Source of the DNA: Pelagibacterium sediminicola
GTDB taxonomy: Bacteria; Pseudomonadota; Alphaproteobacteria; Rhizobiales; Devosiaceae
Reading direction: 5' to 3'
NCBI RefSeq assembly: GCF_003390885.1
Contig: NZ_QMEL01000004.1
Span: 1-64,000, forward strand
Length of the DNA: 64,000 nucleotides
Under the pieces are notes generated by a model. That model did not search any database and was not told where the DNA came from. It was given only the letters and a program-made list of their open reading frames with translations. The position numbers and the translations under genes are program-made. Shown piece after piece: positions 1 through 7,926 of the stretch (position 1 is its first letter; every line of letters starts with the position of its first letter).

Positions 1-295
1 CAATGGCCACCCAGGCTTCGTCACTCAACCAAAACAGTCTGCTCATCAATGCCTCCGGCTTATCCGAAGCCAGAGAATCTGATTTGCAGCTCCTATTCAA
101 CAACCTGATTGGGTTTGGACCCTAACCAGCGAAGGCGGCAATTATGTCGAGGGGTTGCGGATCGCCCACTTTCGTGTCGTGGCGCCATTTCGCCAAGTTC
201 TGGATGCATGCAACACGGCTGGTTGTCGCGCCCAAACTTCTCTGCCAAATTTACTGAATAATGAAGGATGATTTCTAATAAAAGGTTTGGGGCGT
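1..295. other. Left-edge region without an intact gene
   Basis: No complete gene can be supported here. The stretch is less GC-rich than the rest of the window. It holds a 40-codon ATG-initiated ORF at 3-125 with no recognisable similarity, and the degenerate 44-bp copy of the ClpP-like gene described at 128-171. It also serves as the upstream region of the LuxR-family gene. The mixture of short remnants suggests an eroded or rearranged junction. Confidence 0.5.
128..171 (+). pseudogene. Degenerate fragment of the ClpP-like exported protein gene
   Basis: These 44 bases match positions 4269-4312 of the ClpP-like gene at 41 of 44 positions. The reading frame is conserved and encodes SEGGNYVEGLRIAHF, against SEGGNYIEGLRIAHF in the intact gene. 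Similarity stops abruptly on both sides. The frame is open from 83 and ends at a TGA at 269-271 without the Ser or His of the active-site region. I read it as the scar of a lost or recombined paralogue. A chance match this long is unlikely. Confidence 0.7.
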
Positions 296-1408
296 ATGCA
301 GAGGATGAGCGAGGGCATACATGTCGCGATAAATAGACTATATGAATCTGGCTATGAGCGCGAGTTGTGGCTCGATAGTCTTGATCGGTTCTGCTTGGAG
401 TTCAATATCCAGGGCGCCATAACCGTCCCGCGCATTGCCGCTGAAAACACGCTCAATCTGCCATTCTCACCCTCTTTGATGCACATGGCCAACCAGTTTG
501 TATCCGACGGCTGGTACAAGAATGACATGCGTGCCGATCGTGGCTGGCCCATGGTCGATGCGGGCCATCCGGTGGTACTCGAACAGGACATCATCTCTCC
601 TGAAGAGCAGATGCGCATGGGTATCTATAATGATCTCTACCGACCGCATGATCTGCTCTGGTGGGCGGGAGTAACATTCAAAACCAAAGAGCGCCAATAC
701 ACGGTCTCGATGCTACGCCGCCCCGATCAGGGCGCGTTCTCCGAAGACGAGCGGCGCCTGTTCCTGCAGGTACGGCATTATCTCTCCAAGGCCATGTCGA
801 TCGCCGAAACCATGTCGACCAGCGCGGCGCGGGGCAGCGTCGATGTGCTGCACGCTTTGGGCCACGCCGCAATCCTCATCGACGGATGGGGCCGCGTGCG
901 CGCCTGTACGCCACGCGCTGAAGCCTTGCTCGGACCAGAACTTTCGATCACCGGCAATCGGTTTATCGCAACGCATGGCGAGACCAACCGGCAGTTGCAG
1001 GCGATGATCCGCCGAACGGTTCTGGATACCCCCCTGCCGGATGCTCCTTTGCGCGTGCAGCGGTTTTATCGGCGTCCCGTGGTGATCGACGTCCTGCCCA
1101 TCCCGGCCTCCAGCCGCATGGATTTTCTATTCTCCCATGCCCTCGTGCTGCTGGTCGATCTCGACGAACAACCCCTGTCCAATATCGCGCGGCTGCGCAT
1201 CGTGTTCAGCCTCACGCCCAACGAGGCCCGCCTTGCCGGTCATCTGGTGACGGGGTACAGCCTTGCGGAAGCCGCCGACGCGATGGGTGTCGGCCATGAG
1301 ACCGCCCGCAGCCATCTCAAGGGCCTTTTCGTCAAGACCGCAACACATCGTCAGGGCCAGTTGATCGCAGTACTGAGCCGCGTCAGTCAGATGGGTTCTA
1401 TTCAATAG
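296..1408 (+). CDS. LuxR-family transcriptional regulator
   Basis: This 370-residue cytoplasmic protein ends in a LuxR-type helix-turn-helix (last ~65 residues: SLTPNEARLAGHLVTGYS, then AEAADAMGVGHETARSHLKGLF). The preceding ~300 residues form a GAF/PAS-like sensor region that I cannot assign to a ligand; no receiver domain or AHL-binding Trp/Tyr signature is evident. A TTG at 287 would add three residues. ATG 296 is preferred because AAAGG lies about 10 bases upstream. The gene points toward the lipoprotein-Slam pair and is its nearest candidate regulator, which is inference from position only. Confidence 0.8.
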   Translation: MQRMSEGIHVAINRLYESGYERELWLDSLDRFCLEFNIQGAITVPRIAAENTLNLPFSPSLMHMANQFVSDGWYKNDMRADRGWPMVDAGHPVVLEQDIISPEEQMRMGIYNDLYRPHDLLWWAGVTFKTKERQYTVSMLRRPDQGAFSEDERRLFLQVRHYLSKAMSIAETMSTSAARGSVDVLHALGHAAILIDGWGRVRACTPRAEALLGPELSITGNRFIATHGETNRQLQAMIRRTVLDTPLPDAPLRVQRFYRRPVVIDVLPIPASSRMDFLFSHALVLLVDLDEQPLSNIARLRIVFSLTPNEARLAGHLVTGYSLAEAADAMGVGHETARSHLKGLFVKTATHRQGQLIAVLSRVSQMGSIQ

Positions 1409-1459
1409 TTTCACCCCATTTGGCGATTTTTTCCTCAACGCACCGCGTGTCTTTGGCTT

Positions 1460-1481
1460 TTCTCCCCCGTTCGGGGGAAGC
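1460..1481 (+). terminator. Possible terminator hairpin after the LuxR-type gene
   Basis: An inverted repeat (CCCCCG, TT, CGGGGG) lies about 50 bases after the LuxR-type stop codon. It has no clear T-run on its 3' side, so it may be only a stable hairpin. Confidence 0.3.
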
Positions 1482-1605
1482 GCGGCACGATCTCCATTTT
1501 GTAGTCATGGGTCTGTAAACGGCCACGCAGCCACAAGCGGCTGAGCCTCACCAAACGTCCTGCGGTTGTCGAACACCCGCAGAGACAGACCTTTTTGGGG
1601 GACCC

Positions 1606-2550
1606 ATGAGAAACTACGCGACACTTCTGGCAATGGCCGTATCCGGCACTGCGCTGACCGCTTGCACCACGGCGGGCACCGGCCCTGTTGTGCCTCCACC
1701 CCCACCACCGCCATCGCAGCAGGTCTATGCCGACGATGCCGGTCCGGCGAGCCAGGCCCTGGCCAACGGCACAACGCTTCTGGCCTATGACAGCGCTATG
1801 TCCACTTCACTGGTGCACAATTTCAACGCTGACCAGACAAGTGCCATCGCGCCCCAGCATTTCTCCATCGCAGCCAACGCGCTTGGTGGGGTCGACGTCA
1901 CCGTTGGCGAGATAACGCATAGTTTCACCGCCGCTGAGATGGGCCAGTGGAGCTGGCAAAGCGCCGCGGGGCAGACGTTCTATGAAGTCAGCAGCCTGAG
2001 CGGAGAGACTGCAGATGTGATGGACTCCACAAATCCTGCCCACCATCAGATATGGGGCTATTGGTGGGATGAAGGCACAGGCGAGTCTTACGGCGGATTT
2101 GCCACCGTAGGCACCGAAGCGCGAGTCGAAGCACTGGTCGGCAAGGCCAATGCCACATATACAGGCCGCGCAGGCGCCGTGCTAGCCAATACCGACAGCT
2201 TTAACACCACCGAGGATATGTGGGGCGATCTGGAGATGGTCGCAGATTTCGGCGCAGGCAGCATTTCCGGTGACATCACCAACATGCAGAACAACGGAAA
2301 CCCACTTCCGGGTACAGTCTCCCTGCAACTGGGAAATATCAACGGTACGGGCTTTTCTGGAAACGTCGCTGTTTCCAACGAGCTTCTGACCCTCTTCGAC
2401 CTTGACATGCTAGACGGCACGTATTCCGGAAAGTTCTTCGGTCCCAACGCCGAGGAGATCGCTGGAGTCATGTCTCTCTCGGGCCAGATTTCTGCTGGCG
2501 CGGGCGGAGGAGATCTTGTCGGAGCGGGCTTCTTTTCGGGCGCGGAATAG
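1606..2550 (+). CDS. TbpB-like surface lipoprotein, probable Slam substrate
   Basis: This 314-residue precursor has a lipoprotein signal with lipobox LTAC (Cys20) and Thr at +2, which favours outer-membrane sorting. A proline-run linker follows at about residues 29-36. The C-terminal part carries GKFFGPNAEEIAGVMSLSG near residue 280, the signature strand pair of the eight-stranded transferrin-binding-protein B barrel domain. There is only one lobe, so it is much shorter than neisserial TbpB. GGGGGA lies just before ATG 1606. The Slam gene follows after 11 bases, and this arrangement is typical of type XI secretion cargo. The ligand (haem, metal-binding protein or host factor) cannot be read from the sequence. 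Confidence 0.75.
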   Translation: MRNYATLLAMAVSGTALTACTTAGTGPVVPPPPPPPSQQVYADDAGPASQALANGTTLLAYDSAMSTSLVHNFNADQTSAIAPQHFSIAANALGGVDVTVGEITHSFTAAEMGQWSWQSAAGQTFYEVSSLSGETADVMDSTNPAHHQIWGYWWDEGTGESYGGFATVGTEARVEALVGKANATYTGRAGAVLANTDSFNTTEDMWGDLEMVADFGAGSISGDITNMQNNGNPLPGTVSLQLGNINGTGFSGNVAVSNELLTLFDLDMLDGTYSGKFFGPNAEEIAGVMSLSGQISAGAGGGDLVGAGFFSGAE

Positions 2551-2561
2551 CCGTTGCCGCC

Positions 2562-3887
2562 ATGATCCCGTGTCGCTCGTTCTCGGCATTGCGGCGAAAG
2601 ATCCTCGCAACGCTTTCAGCAATCCTGCTCATTAACACGGGGGCGCCGGCTCATGGCGCTCCCGTCGCATCTGCGTCGCCCACTCTCGAAGCCCTGGTCG
2701 CATCCGGGGCTTACGATGCGGCACGCCACGCCCTTGCGGAACAGATCGCGGATCCTACCCTCCACAGCCAGCATCGCACGCATCTCGAAGCCCTCATCGC
2801 CAGGTCCTCTGGCGACCATCGCCTCGCTACGGCGCTGTTCCGGGCTGCGTTGGCTATCGATCCGACTTTCCTCCCCTCGCGAATCCAGCTTGTCCAGACC
2901 CTGATCGCCGTTGGTGATATCGATGGCGCACGCCATCACCTCGCTATTCTTGCCCTGCATCCAACACCGCAGGTCCGGCAGCGGGCGCAAGCCACACTCG
3001 ACCGTTTGGCCGCCCAACAGGGCTTTGGCGGTTCGATGTCGATTTCGCTGTCCCCTTCGAGCAATTTCAACAAGGGCAGTGCCCACGACACCTTTGTCGT
3101 CGGCAACATGGCCTTCGCCATCAATCCCGACTCCCGTCAGGCCAGCGGAACCGGCCTGACAATCGGTGGCGACATGCACTACACTTTCGCTCTGCCCGAG
3201 CATCAGCAGATTGTCGCCGCGCTGGGCGGCAGCGTCACCACCAGTCTCGACAACACCACCCGCAAACAGTTCGATCTCAACACGGGCCTCTACTGGCAAG
3301 GGCGGCTGGAGTCCGGTCGCGTCCGCATCGGCCCGACCGCGAGTCTTAGCTACGCCAATGATGCCGTCCATCTCCTGCGCTATGGCCTCACCGGGCAGGC
3401 CACACTTGAGGTTGCGCCACAGAATCTCATCAGCCTGAGCTTTGCCGCCCTTGGCCAGACCTATCCCGCAGAGAACTTCCGCGATGGCTACAAGCTCATC
3501 ACTGGTGCAGGGTTGACCCACGCCTTCACCCCGGCGACGCGGTTGTCACTGCACCTCGGTGGCGAAATCGAGCGTACGCAGCGGCCCCACCTCGACCATG
3601 ATGACATCAGCGCCGAAATCCGTCTCAATCACGACTGGAGCGGTGGCCTGATCACCTCGACCTTCGCCAAAGCCAGTCACCACCGCTATCGCGGCGACTT
3701 CCCCGGCCTCTCCGCGCCGCGCGAAGACACACACCTCGGGCTCGGCACTACGGTGTCACACTCGGGCATTGATCTCGGCGGCTTCACCCCTACACTCACC
3801 TACCAATACACTCGCCAGTTCTCCAACGTGACCTTCTTCGACTATGACAGTCATGACGTCAGCCTCGGACTGACCAGGGCGTTTTGA
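2562..3887 (+). CDS. Surface lipoprotein assembly modifier (Slam)-type outer-membrane exporter
   Basis: This 441-residue protein begins with a signal peptide (cleavage near APAHG-AP). An alpha-helical TPR-like domain follows (~45-150, with repeats such as GDHRLATALFRAALAIDPTFLPS). From ~155 to the end it is a beta-barrel of alternating strands that finishes in an aromatic residue (LTRAF). This N-TPR plus porin plan is that of the Slam/NilB/DUF560 family, which delivers TbpB-fold lipoproteins to the cell surface. It lies 11 bases behind its likely cargo gene, probably in one transcript. It could be confused with other TPR-barrel proteins, but the neighbouring cargo supports Slam. Confidence 0.78.
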   Translation: MIPCRSFSALRRKILATLSAILLINTGAPAHGAPVASASPTLEALVASGAYDAARHALAEQIADPTLHSQHRTHLEALIARSSGDHRLATALFRAALAIDPTFLPSRIQLVQTLIAVGDIDGARHHLAILALHPTPQVRQRAQATLDRLAAQQGFGGSMSISLSPSSNFNKGSAHDTFVVGNMAFAINPDSRQASGTGLTIGGDMHYTFALPEHQQIVAALGGSVTTSLDNTTRKQFDLNTGLYWQGRLESGRVRIGPTASLSYANDAVHLLRYGLTGQATLEVAPQNLISLSFAALGQTYPAENFRDGYKLITGAGLTHAFTPATRLSLHLGGEIERTQRPHLDHDDISAEIRLNHDWSGGLITSTFAKASHHRYRGDFPGLSAPREDTHLGLGTTVSHSGIDLGGFTPTLTYQYTRQFSNVTFFDYDSHDVSLGLTRAF

Positions 3888-3932
3888 CCGGTGGATACCC
3901 GCTTGGCCTGATCCCACTTCTGCGACGAATAA

Positions 3933-3954
3933 CGCCCCCCTGAACAGGGGGGTG
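3933..3954 (+). terminator. Hairpin after the Slam gene
   Basis: CCCCCC, TGAACA, GGGGGG forms a strong stem-loop about 45 bases after the Slam stop codon. No long T-run follows, so it is a probable but unproven terminator separating the type XI pair from the next cassette. Confidence 0.4.
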
Positions 3955-4007
3955 AGCGTCATTGCTCCCGCCGCTAGCTTCCGATGATCGGATCGGAGCA
4001 GGGAAGA

Positions 4008-5162
4008 ATGGCCGTCATGAGGAATTTCACTGCCGGGCTTTCCGTCCTTGCGCTATGCGTTGCCGTTGTCGCCCCGGCCCTTGCCGGCACGGTAACGCTC
4101 CGGTCCACACAATTTTCTTCCGGAAAGCCCGTTCCCCATCTCCACTATGAGGGCGAGGTTGTCGTCGGCGATCTGGATCGGATCGCTGTTGCGGTCAGCC
4201 AGTATGTCGACTGCGACCCCAAGACGCTGCCCGACACGGGCGGCAATTGCGCCATCATCACCTTGAGCAGCGAAGGCGGCAATTATATCGAGGGACTGCG
4301 GATCGCCCACTTCCTGCGCGAACACGCCATCGCCTCCCGGCTCGAAACCGGTTCTTATTGCTATTCGGCCTGCGCCTTTGCCTTTCTCGGGGGGTCTGGC
4401 CAGTCCTTCGCGCAAACCATCGGCCCCTATATCGACCGCATCATCGAGCCGGGCGCAACACTCGGCTTCCACGCACCTTATGTCACGGCGGACTCGCTTG
4501 GCGAGCTGGTTGCTCAATATGGCGTCGAGGAGGTTCTGGGCGGCAATCGCGACAGCATTGCCCTCATGATCCAGGAACTTGTCGGCTGGAATGTCGATGA
4601 CGGCGTTCTGGCCCGGATCACGAGCATGGGTGCGGACGAAGCCTATACGGCCTCCACCGCGCAGGACCTTTACCTCCTGCGCACGGCCCTGCCGGACGCG
4701 CCGCGCCTTCTGTGGGCGCCCGATCCCGCCGAGGCGCTGCGCAATGCCTGTATGCGGCTGCTCGCCCATCACCAGGATGTCTGGCCCTATGAGGTGCGCG
4801 ACCGGCTGTCTGGGGAGATCGGCTACAATATCGGCACCGATGATCGCGGCTGGGCGCTGTCGGGCTATCGGCTCACCGACAATCCCGGCGGACTGACCGT
4901 CAGCTATTGCGCCACGCACACCAGCGACGCGCATCTGGGCGCCAATGCCGATATCGCGCTCTATTACGGCCCCGGCGTGGAAGGCCATATGCGTCCGGCA
5001 CTCACCTTCTTCCACCGCCCCGAGGGCTGGTCCACCCTCGCCACCGGCGGGACGGCGGCGCAGCGCATCTTCCAGCGCGGCACCATCGGCCATTTCTTCC
5101 TGCCGCCCGAGGCCGAACTGGGCGGTGCGCTGGCGCTCACTTGGCGGATGGTCGGGGAGTGA
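4008..5162 (+). CDS. Exported ClpP-fold (COG3904-like) protein
   Basis: This 384-residue protein has a signal peptide (cleavage near ALA-G, residue 26-27), so it acts outside the cytoplasm. Residues 86-160 match the ClpP/crotonase-like fold of periplasmic serine-protease homologues: LSSEGGNYIEGLRIAHFL forms the glycine-rich oxyanion strand, SYCYSACAFAFLGG holds a candidate nucleophile Ser120, and ATLGFHAPY supplies a candidate His155. The third catalytic residue is not obvious. The C-terminal ~180 residues are unassigned. ATG 4008 has GGAG nine bases upstream; ATG 4017 is an alternative. Two secreted proteins of unknown function follow it. A fragment of a second copy sits at 128-171. Confidence 0.65.
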   Translation: MAVMRNFTAGLSVLALCVAVVAPALAGTVTLRSTQFSSGKPVPHLHYEGEVVVGDLDRIAVAVSQYVDCDPKTLPDTGGNCAIITLSSEGGNYIEGLRIAHFLREHAIASRLETGSYCYSACAFAFLGGSGQSFAQTIGPYIDRIIEPGATLGFHAPYVTADSLGELVAQYGVEEVLGGNRDSIALMIQELVGWNVDDGVLARITSMGADEAYTASTAQDLYLLRTALPDAPRLLWAPDPAEALRNACMRLLAHHQDVWPYEVRDRLSGEIGYNIGTDDRGWALSGYRLTDNPGGLTVSYCATHTSDAHLGANADIALYYGPGVEGHMRPALTFFHRPEGWSTLATGGTAAQRIFQRGTIGHFFLPPEAELGGALALTWRMVGE

Positions 5163-5194
5163 CGGCCATCCAATGGCTGCTGGAGACTGTGAGC

Positions 5195-5896
5195 ATGAAC
5201 GCAATCGACCCTCGAACGAAAAAAAAATCGCGCACACCGTCCGCCGCCATCCAAATAGCCGTGCTCGGCTCTGTTCTCCTGTGGGGAACACCCGCTCACG
5301 CCGAAACGCCCGATAGCGCGGCCTTCGTTGCCGCCTTCGGCGAGGTTTGCATCCCCGAGCGGCTGAGCTACAAGGGCACGCTTGCGCTGGCCGAAAAACT
5401 GGGCTGGAGTCCCGTCATCACCGGCGAAAATGCGGACTACGACCGCTTCATGGCCCATGCTGCCGATCTGCTGGCAAGGGAAATCGCGGAGGACCCGGAC
5501 TTTATCGAGGGATCGGACATCGCATGGTTCACCCGCGAGATCGGCGGCTGGTCCCATCTTTTGACGATCAGCTATCTGCTGACGGAATATCTCGATACCG
5601 TGGGCTGCTATCTGTATCATTTCGCGGCCACCGAGCCGATTGACCCCAACGCGGTGACGCGGTTGCTGGAACAACCCATCGCCTACACGACCGATGGCGG
5701 CGATCCATTCTACGCTGTCGACCCCGCTGCGCTTGTCACCACCGTCTGGGGCCCCCCGCCCGCCCTGCCGCGCACCGGAGACACCTATCTGACCTTCATC
5801 CCCGAAGGCAGCGAAGTCGCCGCACAGACCGGTTTTTCCGGGCTTGTGATCAAATTCTCGACGTCGCTGCCGGACCGTGCGGAGTTCCGACAGTGA
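5195..5896 (+). CDS. Exported protein of unknown function
   Basis: This 233-residue protein starts at ATG 5195, nine bases after GGAG. A lysine-rich N-terminus is followed by a hydrophobic segment (~17-32) and a signal-peptidase site near AHA-ET, so the mature protein is probably periplasmic. I recognise no domain. Two mature-region cysteines (FGEVCIP, TVGCYLYHF) could form a disulfide. It lies 32 bases after the ClpP-like gene, and its stop overlaps the start of the next gene by four bases, so the three are probably co-transcribed. Confidence 0.65.
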   Translation: MNAIDPRTKKKSRTPSAAIQIAVLGSVLLWGTPAHAETPDSAAFVAAFGEVCIPERLSYKGTLALAEKLGWSPVITGENADYDRFMAHAADLLAREIAEDPDFIEGSDIAWFTREIGGWSHLLTISYLLTEYLDTVGCYLYHFAATEPIDPNAVTRLLEQPIAYTTDGGDPFYAVDPAALVTTVWGPPPALPRTGDTYLTFIPEGSEVAAQTGFSGLVIKFSTSLPDRAEFRQ

Positions 5897-6492
5897 ACAG
5901 AATTTCGGTTGTCGCCGCGCTCTGCCTCCTTCCCTTGCCTGCGCCGGCCCAGGCGCCGGTCGCCGGTCCAGCCAGTTGCGAGGTCGAGCGGGCTGTCTAT
6001 GAAATGACCGCGCCCGACACAGATGAGATCTGGCGCATCGGCCTCGTCCCGGCTCGCCACGTGGCGAGTATCGCCTCCGACCTCTATCTGAAACTCACCA
6101 CGCCGCAGCGCGACTACTGGTTCACCTTCTCGGTCTCGCAAGGCTATTCCGGCATCTCGGTCTTTCCAGTCTCCGACCCCTATGCCGAGGACGGTCCACA
6201 CGACCTGCTCGGCCCGCCCTTCGGCGCCAACCCCAAAGGCATCACCGATCCCGATGTCCTGGGCGCCCTGCGCTTCCTCACGCTCGACACCGAATTCAAT
6301 GTCGCGTTCGTGCCGCCCATGAGCGGCGAGGACGCACCGCCCTATATCATGCTGCCCGAGATCGGGCGCGCGCTCTGGTATGACGCCGCAGCCCTGACCG
6401 AAGACGAAACGGCCGATCGCGATCCCATGCCACGCGGCATCTTCAAGCGCACCCAGTGCCTAGCCGCCCCGCATCCTCAGGCCGGCCCATAA
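5893..6492 (+). CDS. Exported protein of unknown function
   Basis: This 199-residue protein starts with GTG within the GTGA overlap at the end of the preceding gene, which indicates translational coupling. The first 20 residues are a clean signal peptide ending AQA. The mature part is rich in Pro, Asp and aromatic residues and has two cysteines (ASCEVE and RTQCLA) that may pair. No family is recognised. Its position makes it the third member of the ClpP-like exported cassette. Confidence 0.6.
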   Translation: MNRISVVAALCLLPLPAPAQAPVAGPASCEVERAVYEMTAPDTDEIWRIGLVPARHVASIASDLYLKLTTPQRDYWFTFSVSQGYSGISVFPVSDPYAEDGPHDLLGPPFGANPKGITDPDVLGALRFLTLDTEFNVAFVPPMSGEDAPPYIMLPEIGRALWYDAAALTEDETADRDPMPRGIFKRTQCLAAPHPQAGP

Positions 6493-6639
6493 AATCGGCT
6501 CTCCTTGTCCTGCTTGCAGTGGGTTGATTGAAGCCCCGCCTGGAAAACAGAGGCCATCGAAATATGATGCGCCTCGGGGGTCGAAGGTCCGCATTGGCCC
6601 CGGCCATCCCGTGCGCAAACGTCAGGCTTGATCTGGAAG

Positions 6640-6938
6640 TGGTGCGGACGACGGGACTCGAACCCGTACTCTCATAGAGAAGCAGATTTTCGTACCACTT
6701 CGACTTTCGCCGCCGCCAATCGGCGTTCGTGGTCTGGACTGTCCCTTCGCCATGACCCAAAGGCTTTAGGCGCCGCCCGTCCAGTCTCTACACCTTCCCC
6801 GGAAGGGGCTTGGCTCGGGATTGGCTTAGGGCTTTGCCCTTTAGCGTTCCCCGACTTTGAGCGGTTCTACTCCGCGGATTTCCCCGCGGGCACTCCATTT
6901 CTAAAGTCTGCTGCGTCTACCGATTTCGCCACGTCCGC
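6640..6938 (-). tRNA. tRNA-Leu(UAA), interrupted by a group I intron
   Basis: Read on the minus strand, 6938-6904 (35 nt) and 6690-6640 (51 nt) join into an 86-nt class II tRNA. Acceptor stem GCGGACG/CGTCCGC, D arm GCG/CGC, anticodon stem GCAGA/TCTGC, a variable arm TCTC/GAGA and T stem ACGGG/CCCGT all pair. The 3' CCA is encoded. The spliced loop is CTTAAAA, giving anticodon UAA, hence leucine. The two exons are separated by 213 nt between U34 and A35, which is the classic site of bacterial tRNA-Leu group I introns. Confidence 0.93.
6691..6903 (-). other. Group I intron in tRNA-Leu(UAA)
   Basis: This 213-nt insertion shows the group I core. P1 forms between exon ACUU and intron GAGU, leaving a U-G wobble at the 5' splice site. 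P2 is CCGCGG, ggaaat, CCGCGG. The P4 strands are CGGGGA and UCCCG. P5 is AGGGC/GCCCU. A P6-type hairpin is CCCC, uucc, GGGG. The conserved segment GUGUAGAGACUGGACGGG and the later ACAGUCC form P7 (GACUG/CAGUC) with the guanosine-binding site. P9 uses CCAC/GUGG and the last intron base is G. It encodes no homing endonuclease. The insertion site and core suggest subgroup IC3 and self-splicing. Confidence 0.9.
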
Positions 6939-7149
6939 CTTTGTAGCCGATTCCAACCCTGGTCTTTGCACCTGCCGCCGGATCACCAATCTTCATTCTT
7001 GAAAGCCAGCGCCTTCTCCAAGGATTTGTATAGCCTATCTTTTCTTTGCCACGAACTTTTGTGTGGCGAGGGAAAAAAGGGCTTGAAGCAAGTGTGCACC
7101 ATTCACTTGCCGCCCTGATTGACAGGGCCGGAGCCAAATAACAACCCGC

Positions 7150-7428
7150 TTATTCGCCCTTGTAGCTTAGCTCGATGCGATCCAGTTCTCCCGGTTTCAT
7201 CGTATCGAGCCATGCAAGAAAGTCAGGCACATCGGCAAAGCCCGCCCGTCTTGCGTCCTCCTCGGTGACATCGCCGGCCTCGATCGGCGTGATCTGGCCG
7301 ATCTGCAACACGCCCACCCTCGTCTTGAGCGTTCCCCCGGCCTTGACCGTGCGCCGCCGCCAGCGGCGGAATTGCAGGGTGATCTCGCCCGATTTTATCT
7401 TTTCGAGCACTTCAAGCTTGATGAGCAT
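7150..7428 (-). CDS. ASCH/PUA-like domain protein
   Basis: This 92-residue cytoplasmic protein resembles small ASCH-type proteins: a KSGEITLQFRRWRRRTV entry strand, a central VGVLQIGQITPI strand and a DARRAGFADVPDFLAWL helix. ASCH proteins have a PUA-like RNA- or nucleotide-binding fold. The function here is unknown and the assignment rests on pattern only. It begins three bases after the gpt stop codon, so it is the last gene of a cinA-like/gpt operon. Confidence 0.6.
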   Translation of the reverse strand: MLIKLEVLEKIKSGEITLQFRRWRRRTVKAGGTLKTRVGVLQIGQITPIEAGDVTEEDARRAGFADVPDFLAWLDTMKPGELDRIELSYKGE

Positions 7429-7431
7429 TTA

Positions 7432-7926
7432 TCAGTCCGTGCCGCCGGTGATCGGGGGCGCGTAGGTGAAATCGAGGTCCCAGGGGAAATAAATCCACGT
7501 GTCCTGGCTGACTTCGGTGATGAAGCTATCGACCGTGTCGCGCCCCTGCGGCTTGGCGTAAACCGTGGCGAAATGGGCGTTGGGCAGCATATTGCGCACC
7601 GCGCGGGCCGTGGCGCCGGTATCGACGAGATCGTCGATGATCAAAAGCTTCCGTCCGGACGCATCGGCGGCGATGAGATCGGGGTTTATCGCCTTGAGCA
7701 CCTGCACCTCGCCCTGGGTCTGGTGATCATAGGATTTGACCGACACGCTCTCGATCATGCGGATATTGAGTTCGCGCGCGATGATCGTGGCCGGAACCAG
7801 CCCGCCGCGCGCGATCGCGACGATGGCGTGGAACGGCCCCTCCCCGGTCAGCCGCCACGCAAGCGCGCGCGAATCGCGGTGGAACTGATCCCAGGACACC
7901 GGGAACGACTTGTTGGGCTGGTTCAT
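7432..7926 (-). CDS. gpt: Xanthine phosphoribosyltransferase
   Basis: This 164-residue cytoplasmic enzyme converts xanthine and guanine with PRPP to XMP and GMP in purine salvage. [14 protein letters not shown] is the PRPP-binding loop with the paired acidic residues, and [12 protein letters not shown] is the N-terminal phosphate-binding segment. Length fits the Gpt family. The preferred start is ATG at 7926, whose first base is shared with the stop of the upstream CinA-domain gene (TGATG overlap). A TTG one codon upstream is also open. Confidence 0.92.
   Translation of the reverse strand: MNQPNKSFPVSWDQFHRDSRALAWRLTGEGPFHAIVAIARGGLVPATIIARELNIRMIESVSVKSYDHQTQGEVQVLKAINPDLIAADASGRKLLIIDDLVDTGATARAVRNMLPNAHFATVYAKPQGRDTVDSFITEVSQDTWIYFPWDLDFTYAPPITGGTD

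Noticed and set aside
3..125. 40-codon ORF at the left edge (MATQASSLNQNSLL...)
   Set aside because: It has no visible ribosome-binding site because it starts at the window edge, and no similarity that I recognise. It sits next to a gene fragment, so it may be chance.
3984..4007. Upstream ATG of the ClpP-like gene (MIGSEQGR...)
   Set aside because: The extra eight residues precede the GGAG ribosome-binding site at 3995 and spoil the signal-peptide start.
6901..7137. 78-residue minus-strand ORF overlapping the 5' half of tRNA-Leu
   Set aside because: It overlaps the tRNA gene and its codons have no protein-like pattern. It is an artefact of RNA-gene sequence.
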